Origin: Acidobacteriota bacterium
Lineage (GTDB): Bacteria; Acidobacteriota; Vicinamibacteria; Vicinamibacterales; SCN-69-37
Length of the DNA: 6,262 nucleotides
Direction: 5' to 3'
Assembly (NCBI GenBank): GCA_021824055.1
Contig: JAKALV010000200.1
Coordinates: 1 to 6,262, forward strand
Shown: piece after piece, positions 1-6,262 of the stretch
How positions within the stretch are numbered: position 1 is the stretch's first letter
Layout of the letters: each line of letters starts with the position of its first letter
The notes under the pieces: generated by a model
Seen by the model: the letters and a program-made list of their open reading frames with translations, nothing else
What the model was told of the DNA's origin: nothing
Database searches by the model: none
Translations under genes and position numbers: made by a program

Positions 1-36
1 CGGGGACCAAATGGCAGGCGCCCAAAGTCTTTAAGG

Positions 37-66
37 TTGGCCGGATGTCCTTGCCGATGTTACACT
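37..66 (+). promoter_or_regulatory. Weak candidate promoter for the M23 peptidase gene (extended -10)
   Basis: A TG-n-TACACT element (58-66) resembles an extended -10 box, with a poor -35 (TTGGCC, 37-42) 18 nt upstream. Transcription would begin near 73, leaving only about 13 nt before the ATG at 86. The boxes match the consensus only partly and the upstream gene is not visible, so read-through from outside the window is an equally good explanation. Nothing else is recognisable in positions 1-85. Confidence 0.25.
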
Positions 67-85
67 TCCGAAGATTTTGAAGAAG

Positions 86-1000
86 ATGAGCTCACCCCGC
101 TACTCGCTCCTGATCGCCAACCGCCAGACGGGATCCGTCCGGCGGTTGACGTTTGCGCGGCGCCCGGCGCTCATCGTCATCGCCAGCATCCTGTCGATTC
201 CCGTGCTGATCGGCCTTGGCGCCCGCTGGTCGGCGCGCGCGGAAATTCAGTCGCTCGAGGCCAGCAACGCGGCCCTGCATCTCGAAAACGACAGTTATAA
301 GGTGGCCACCGGCGAACTGGCTCTGCAGATCTCCACGCTGCAGGGCGCCATGACCGATCTCACCGACCAGGCGCAGCTCGACCCGTCGTCGCGCGACGCG
401 ATCGAGAATCTGCCGTCGATGGTCAAGGCGCGCGCCATGGGCGGCGCGCCGATGCTCATGCCGGTGGATACCGCGTCGGCCGCCAAGCCCCAGCCGGACA
501 CGGCCACGGCCTCCACGCTGAACATCCTGAAGGACCTGCTCGGCGCGCTTGAAAACCGCCTCGACACCGTGCGCACGGGCGTCGAACGCCAGCAGGCGCT
601 GGCGGCGGCCACGCCGTCGATCTGGCCGGTGATTGGCTGGTTGTCGTCGGCCTTCGGCTCGCGTCAGGACCCGATCAACGGCGGCGCCGACTTCCACCCC
701 GGCCTCGACATCTCCGCGGAATACGGCACGCCGGTGAAGGCCACCGCCGACGGCACGATCGAAACCGCCGGATGGATGGGCGACTACGGCAACATGATTC
801 TGGTCAAGCACGGCTACGGCATGTCCACGAAATACGGGCATCTCTCGCGCATCGTCGTCTCCGCGGGCCAGACGGTGCATCGCGGCCAGATCATCGGTTA
901 CGTCGGCGCGACGGGCCGGACCACCGGCGCGCACCTGCACTACGAGATCCTGCTCAACGGCGAACGCATCAATCCGTTGAAACTGCTCGCCCGGCAGTAA
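86..1000 (+). CDS. Membrane-anchored M23 family (LytM-type) metallopeptidase
   Basis: This is a predicted zinc endopeptidase that cuts peptidoglycan cross-bridges or stem peptides, 304 aa from the ATG at 86. A short basic N-terminus precedes one hydrophobic segment (about residues 27-46), which fits a signal anchor with the rest of the protein outside the membrane. Two probable coiled-coil stretches (about 50-95 and 145-172) flank a low-complexity Ala/Pro/Thr region. The C-terminal M23 domain (about 181-300) has the zinc ligands H204 and D208 (HPGLD) and H285, plus the catalytic histidines H252 (YGHLS) and H283 (first His of AHLH). Every expected active-site residue is present, so it should be an active enzyme rather than a degenerate EnvC/NlpD-type activator. 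A TTG at 77 would add three residues (MKK); neither start has a well-spaced Shine-Dalgarno, and an in-frame stop at 32-34 rules out longer forms. M23 genes also sit just before secA in other bacteria, for example pseudomonads. The exact substrate and partner are unknown. Confidence 0.93.
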   Translation: MSSPRYSLLIANRQTGSVRRLTFARRPALIVIASILSIPVLIGLGARWSARAEIQSLEASNAALHLENDSYKVATGELALQISTLQGAMTDLTDQAQLDPSSRDAIENLPSMVKARAMGGAPMLMPVDTASAAKPQPDTATASTLNILKDLLGALENRLDTVRTGVERQQALAAATPSIWPVIGWLSSAFGSRQDPINGGADFHPGLDISAEYGTPVKATADGTIETAGWMGDYGNMILVKHGYGMSTKYGHLSRIVVSAGQTVHRGQIIGYVGATGRTTGAHLHYEILLNGERINPLKLLARQ

Positions 1001-1001
1001 C

Positions 1002-1016
1002 GGCGCGCCCCGCGCT
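1002..1016 (+). other. Short GC hairpin after the M23 peptidase gene
   Basis: GCGCG (1003-1007) and CGCGC (1011-1015) form a perfect inverted repeat around a CCC loop, with one further possible G-U pair. It begins 1-2 nt after the peptidase stop codon and lies just before the secA -35 box. No T-tract follows, so it is at best a weak intrinsic terminator. In DNA this GC-rich it could also be chance. Confidence 0.25.
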
Positions 1017-1020
1017 CGGG

Positions 1021-1049
1021 TTGACGCTCCCAGACCACTCCCCTACTAT
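1021..1049 (+). promoter_or_regulatory. Sigma70-like promoter for secA (and probably guaB)
   Basis: TTGACG at 1021-1026 matches the -35 consensus at five of six positions. It is followed by an optimal 17-nt spacer and TACTAT at 1044-1049, a 4/6 match to the -10 box that keeps the leading TA and final AT. Transcription would start near 1056, giving a leader of about 46 nt to the ATG at 1102. The stretch around 1038-1058 is also locally less GC-rich than its surroundings. This is the best promoter candidate in the window. Confidence 0.5.
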
Positions 1050-1066
1050 TGATGGAATCCCCCGTT

Positions 1067-1071
1067 GAGGA
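1067..1071 (+). promoter_or_regulatory. Shine-Dalgarno-like GAGGA in the secA leader
   Basis: GAGGA lies 9 nt before an in-frame GTG at 1081 but about 30 nt before the conserved ATG at 1102. A possible stem pairs 1060-1065 with 1081-1086 (four C-G pairs and two G-U pairs), leaving this site in the 15-nt loop and burying the GTG. The site therefore favours the GTG start by spacing, while family alignment favours the ATG. Confidence 0.35.
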
Positions 1072-1101
1072 AACCGCGGCGTGGGGTGCCTGCGACCACA
1101 C

Positions 1102-4029
<2,928 letters not shown>

Positions 4030-5562
4030 ATGAAAACGCGGCTGGGTGCGGCGCAACAGGTACAGGCGGGGCTTCCGGAAGTCCTCACGTTTGATGATGT
4101 CCTGCTGGTGCCGCGGCACTCGCAGGTGCTGCCCAGCCAGGTGGATTACAGCTCGCGGCTGACGAAGCGGATCAAATTGAACGTGCCGATCCTCTCGGCG
4201 GCCATGGACACGGTCACCGAAAGCGGCCTGGCCATCGCGATGGCTCAGCAGGGCGGCATCGGCATCGTCCACAAGAACCTCAGCATCGACGATCAGGCCA
4301 ACGAAATCGACCGCGTGAAGCGCTCGGAGAGCGGCATGATCGTCAACCCGATCACGCTCTCGCCCACGCACCGGATTTACGAGGCGCTCGAGCTGATGAA
4401 GCAGTTCCGCATCAGCGGCGTGCCGATCACCGACGACGGCAGCAAAGACGGCAAGCTCGTCGGGATTCTGACCAACCGCGATCTCCGGTTCGAAAACCGG
4501 CCCGACCGCCCCATCAGCGACATCATGACGAAGGAGCATCTCGTCACGGTGCCCGTGGGCACCACGCTCGAGACCGCGCGCGAGATCTTCCACCAGCACA
4601 AGGTCGAGAAGCTGCTGGTCGTCGACAAGGACTACCGGCTGCGCGGACTGATCACCGTCAAGGACATCCAGAAACTCATCCGCTATCCGAACGCGTGCAA
4701 GGACGAGCTCGGCCGGCTGCGCGTCGGCGCGGCGATCGGCATCGCGAAAGACACGTTCGACCGGGCGGCCGCGCTCGTCGCGGCGCATGTGGACGTGCTG
4801 GTGATCGACACCGCGCACGGCCATTCGCAGGGCGTGCTCGACATCGTCGCCCAGATCCGTGAGAAGTTCCCGGACGTGGATCTGATCGCGGGCAATGTGG
4901 CGACGGCCGGCGCGACGGTCGATCTCATCAAGCGCGGCGTGAACGCCGTGAAGGTCGGCATCGGCGCGGGGTCCATTTGCACCACGCGCGTGGTGGCGGG
5001 CATCGGCGTGCCGATGATCGGCGCGATCGCCGCGTGCGCCCAGGCCGCGGCGGAGCACGACATTCCGATCATCGCCGATGGCGGCATCCGCTACTCGGGC
5101 GACATCGTGAAAGCGCTGGCGGTGGGCGCAAACGCCGCGATGATCGGCAGCTTGTTTGCCGGCACGGACGAGAGTCCGGGCGAGATCATCCTGTATCAGG
5201 GCCGCAGCTTCAAGGAGTACCGCGGCATGGGCTCGCTTGGGGCGATGCGCCGCGGCAGCCGCGACCGGTACTTCCAGGACGAGTACGACCTCGAGGGCGC
5301 GAAGTCAGTGCCGCGCGACAACACCGACAAGCTCGTGCCGGAAGGTATCGAAGGCCGCGTGGCGCACAAGGGCTCGGTGGCCGCGATGATCCATCAGCTC
5401 ATGGGCGGCCTGCGCGCCGGCATGGGCTACACGGGCTGCAAGGACATCCCCACGCTCCAGGCCGAAGCGGAGCTCATCCGCGTCACGCAGGCCGGCGTGC
5501 GCGAGGGCCACGTCCACGATGTGATCATCACGAAGGAAGCTCCGAACTACAGGGTGGAATAG
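4030..5562 (+). CDS. guaB: Inosine-5'-monophosphate dehydrogenase
   Basis: GuaB oxidises IMP to XMP with NAD+, the committed and rate-limiting step of guanine-nucleotide synthesis in the cytosol; the active form is a tetramer or octamer. The 510-aa product has the (beta/alpha)8 barrel opening LTFDDVLLVP (19-28). Two CBS domains (about 103-165 and 168-225), known as ATP/GTP-responsive regulatory modules, interrupt the barrel. The catalytic loop is GSICTTR with C317; the phosphate-site ADGG is at 349-352 and GMGS at 399-402. The mobile flap carries the R413-Y414 dyad that activates water for hydrolysis. Oddities are an Ala (313) where most bacterial enzymes have Pro in GPGSICTT, and an insertion of about 12-14 residues just after RYFQ. 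The ATG directly follows the secA stop codon with no spacer; GGGG at 4021-4024 may serve as a ribosome site, and translational coupling to secA is likely. No other plausible start exists nearby. The gene ends in tandem stops, TAG then in-frame TAA. Confidence 0.98.
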   Translation: MKTRLGAAQQVQAGLPEVLTFDDVLLVPRHSQVLPSQVDYSSRLTKRIKLNVPILSAAMDTVTESGLAIAMAQQGGIGIVHKNLSIDDQANEIDRVKRSESGMIVNPITLSPTHRIYEALELMKQFRISGVPITDDGSKDGKLVGILTNRDLRFENRPDRPISDIMTKEHLVTVPVGTTLETAREIFHQHKVEKLLVVDKDYRLRGLITVKDIQKLIRYPNACKDELGRLRVGAAIGIAKDTFDRAAALVAAHVDVLVIDTAHGHSQGVLDIVAQIREKFPDVDLIAGNVATAGATVDLIKRGVNAVKVGIGAGSICTTRVVAGIGVPMIGAIAACAQAAAEHDIPIIADGGIRYSGDIVKALAVGANAAMIGSLFAGTDESPGEIILYQGRSFKEYRGMGSLGAMRRGSRDRYFQDEYDLEGAKSVPRDNTDKLVPEGIEGRVAHKGSVAAMIHQLMGGLRAGMGYTGCKDIPTLQAEAELIRVTQAGVREGHVHDVIITKEAPNYRVE

Positions 5563-5571
5563 TAATCCGTC

Positions 5572-5640
5572 GTCCAAGGTTCAGAGTCCAAGGTCCAGGG
5601 TCCGCCTCCGTTCCAGGTCCTCTGGGTCCTGGGTCCCAGG
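5572..5640. repeat. Degenerate GTCC-heptamer repeat between convergent genes
   Basis: Five heptamers in phase start at 5572: GTCCAAG, GTTCAGA, GTCCAAG, GTCCAGG, GTCCGCC. The first four can also be read as two 14-mers differing at two positions. After a break, related units return at 5617 (GTCCTCT), 5626 (GTCCTGG) and 5633 (GTCCCAG), some of them resembling the complement of the first set (CCTGG against CCAGG). Another exact GTCCAAG lies at 5652-5658 inside the end of tsaE. The composition is unlike the flanking coding DNA. From memory, similar GTCCA-type repeats are scattered between genes of some high-GC environmental bacteria; their function is unknown to me. Confidence 0.7.
5628..5640. terminator. 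13-nt palindrome, possible bidirectional terminator hairpin
   Basis: CCTGGG-T-CCCAGG is a perfect inverted repeat lying between the ends of guaB and tsaE. As RNA a one-base loop is too tight, so the inner pair or two must open; alternatively CCAGG at 5613-5617 can pair with CCTGG at 5628-5632 across a 10-nt loop. Its place between two convergent genes suits transcription termination in both directions, but there is no T-tract on either side. Confidence 0.3.
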
Positions 5641-5647
5641 GCGAGGA

Positions 5648-6052
5648 TCAAGTCCAAGTGATTGATCTGAGGTCGTCGTCGCCCTTGGCGATGGTGACGC
5701 GGATCGCGTCGCGGGGCGGCGAGGTCCAGCGTTCGGGCCATTCCACGGCGAGGACGCCGCCGGTCGAGAGTTCGCTGAGGCCCAGTTCATCCACTTCACG
5801 CGGAGAGAGCCGATAGAGATCGGCGTGGAAGAGCGTGAGGCGGCCGGCGTATTCCTGCAACAACGTGAAGGTCGGACTCGAGACATCGCCGGCGTTGGCG
5901 CCCAGGCCGCGCGCCATGCCGCGCACGAAGGCCGTCTTCCCCGCGCCCAGCGGCCCCTCGAGCAGGACGACGTCGCCCGCGTTAAGCGTGGCGGCGAACG
6001 CGCGCCCGAGCGCTTCCGTCTCGGCCTCGGATCGCGAGACTTCGGCGGCCAT
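5648..6052 (-). CDS. tsaE: tRNA threonylcarbamoyladenosine biosynthesis ATPase TsaE
   Basis: TsaE is the P-loop ATPase that works with TsaB and TsaD in placing the t6A modification at position 37 of ANN-decoding tRNAs, in the cytosol. The 134-aa product has a normal length and the family signatures in order: Walker A GPLGAGKT (33-40), SSPTFTL (58-64), HADLYR (76-81) and VEWPER (103-108). The ATG at 6050-6052 is preferred; a GTG one codon upstream (6053-6055) would add one residue. Either start lies 1-4 nt after the stop codon of the upstream nnrD gene, so the two are very likely co-transcribed and translationally coupled; no clear Shine-Dalgarno is seen. The C-terminus, ITWT, is partly encoded by a copy of the intergenic heptamer (5652-5658). 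The gene runs towards guaB, with 85 nt between the two stop codons. Confidence 0.95.
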   Translation of the reverse strand: MAAEVSRSEAETEALGRAFAATLNAGDVVLLEGPLGAGKTAFVRGMARGLGANAGDVSSPTFTLLQEYAGRLTLFHADLYRLSPREVDELGLSELSTGGVLAVEWPERWTSPPRDAIRVTIAKGDDDLRSITWT

Positions 6053-6056
6053 CACA

Positions 6057-6262
6057 TCAGGCGGACGGGCGCTTCTTGCGCGCGACGAGCTCCATCACCG
6101 CGTCGCCGAGCCGCGCGATGATGTCGTTGGCCGTCATCGCCACTTCACCCTCGTCGGCTTCCGCCAGATCGCCCGCCAGGCCGTGCAGGTACACCGAGAG
6201 CTTGCAGGCGGCCTCCGCGTCGAGCAGCTGCGCGAACCACGCGGCCACCATGCCGGTCAGCA
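6057..6262 (-). CDS. nnrD: ADP/ATP-dependent NAD(P)H-hydrate dehydratase, C-terminal part (cut by window end)
   Basis: This enzyme repairs damaged (hydrated) NADH and NADPH by ATP- or ADP-driven dehydration. Only the last 67 complete codons are visible. They begin at LTGMVAAW, which fits the family's GDVLTG-x-(I/V)-A motif whose catalytic Asp would lie just outside the window. YLHGLAGDLAE and the following segment AMTANDIIARLGDAV match the end of the ribokinase-like domain. A basic tail (ARKKRPSA) closes the protein. Many bacteria fuse this domain behind an NAD(P)HX epimerase (a bifunctional Nnr/YjeF protein) and place it directly before tsaE, as here; whether the epimerase half exists cannot be seen. 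The TGA stop at 6057-6059 almost touches the tsaE start. Confidence 0.9.
   Translation of the reverse strand, partial: LTGMVAAWFAQLLDAEAACKLSVYLHGLAGDLAEADEGEVAMTANDIIARLGDAVMELVARKKRPSA

Noticed and set aside
38..54. Sigma54-type promoter (TGG...TTGC) upstream of the M23 gene
   Set aside because: The GG and GC doublets are 12 nt apart instead of the required 10, and the rest of the consensus is missing.
37..300. Small overlapping frame starting at ATG 46 or upstream, in another frame of the M23 gene
   Set aside because: It is out of frame with the conserved M23 protein, rich in Arg/Pro as expected for a shifted frame, and has no motif.
970..1000. SecM-like arrest peptide at the end of the M23 protein
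   Set aside because: The C-terminus (ERINPLKLLARQ) lacks any resemblance to the known arrest sequence and is a normal end for the M23 fold.
5572..5640. CRISPR array or tRNA-like element in the convergent gap
   Set aside because: The units are only 7 nt with no unique spacers, and no cloverleaf can be drawn; a simple degenerate tandem repeat explains it.

Overview
This is an ordinary chromosomal housekeeping segment from a high-GC bacterium. Codon third positions are strongly G/C and all five genes are intact or cut only by the window edge. The gene order (M23 peptidase, secA, guaB, then tsaE and nnrD on the opposite strand) and the GTCCAAG/GTCCAGG-type intergenic repeat recall Acidobacteriota, perhaps Vicinamibacteria. 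That placement is from memory and inference, because no rRNA or other decisive marker is present.

Layout. Positions 1-85 are a short upstream region with a weak candidate promoter. Positions 86-1000 (+) encode a membrane-anchored M23 (LytM-type) cell-wall endopeptidase with all zinc and catalytic residues present. Positions 1001-1101 are a 101-nt spacer holding a small GC hairpin, a good sigma70-like promoter (TTGACG, 17 nt, TACTAT) and the secA leader. Positions 1102-4029 (+) encode the full SecA preprotein-translocase ATPase. Positions 4030-5562 (+) encode IMP dehydrogenase (guaB), whose ATG directly abuts the secA stop codon. Positions 5563-5647 are the convergent intergenic gap, which holds a degenerate heptamer repeat and a perfect 13-nt palindrome. 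Positions 5648-6052 (-) encode TsaE, the ATPase needed for tRNA t6A modification. Positions 6057-6262 (-) hold the C-terminal end of an ADP/ATP-dependent NAD(P)H-hydrate dehydratase that continues beyond the window.

How the genes fit together. The M23 peptidase and SecA are neighbours in several other bacteria and both concern the cell envelope, but here secA seems to have its own promoter. secA and guaB look like one transcriptional and translational unit, coupling a secretion motor to guanine-nucleotide synthesis; no direct functional link is evident. nnrD and tsaE form a second, tightly packed unit running towards guaB, a pairing seen in many bacteria.

I found no previously undescribed system. 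The least explained parts are the heptamer repeat in the convergent gap, which reaches into the last codons of tsaE, and lineage-specific insertions in SecA (variable region of NBD2) and GuaB (catalytic flap).
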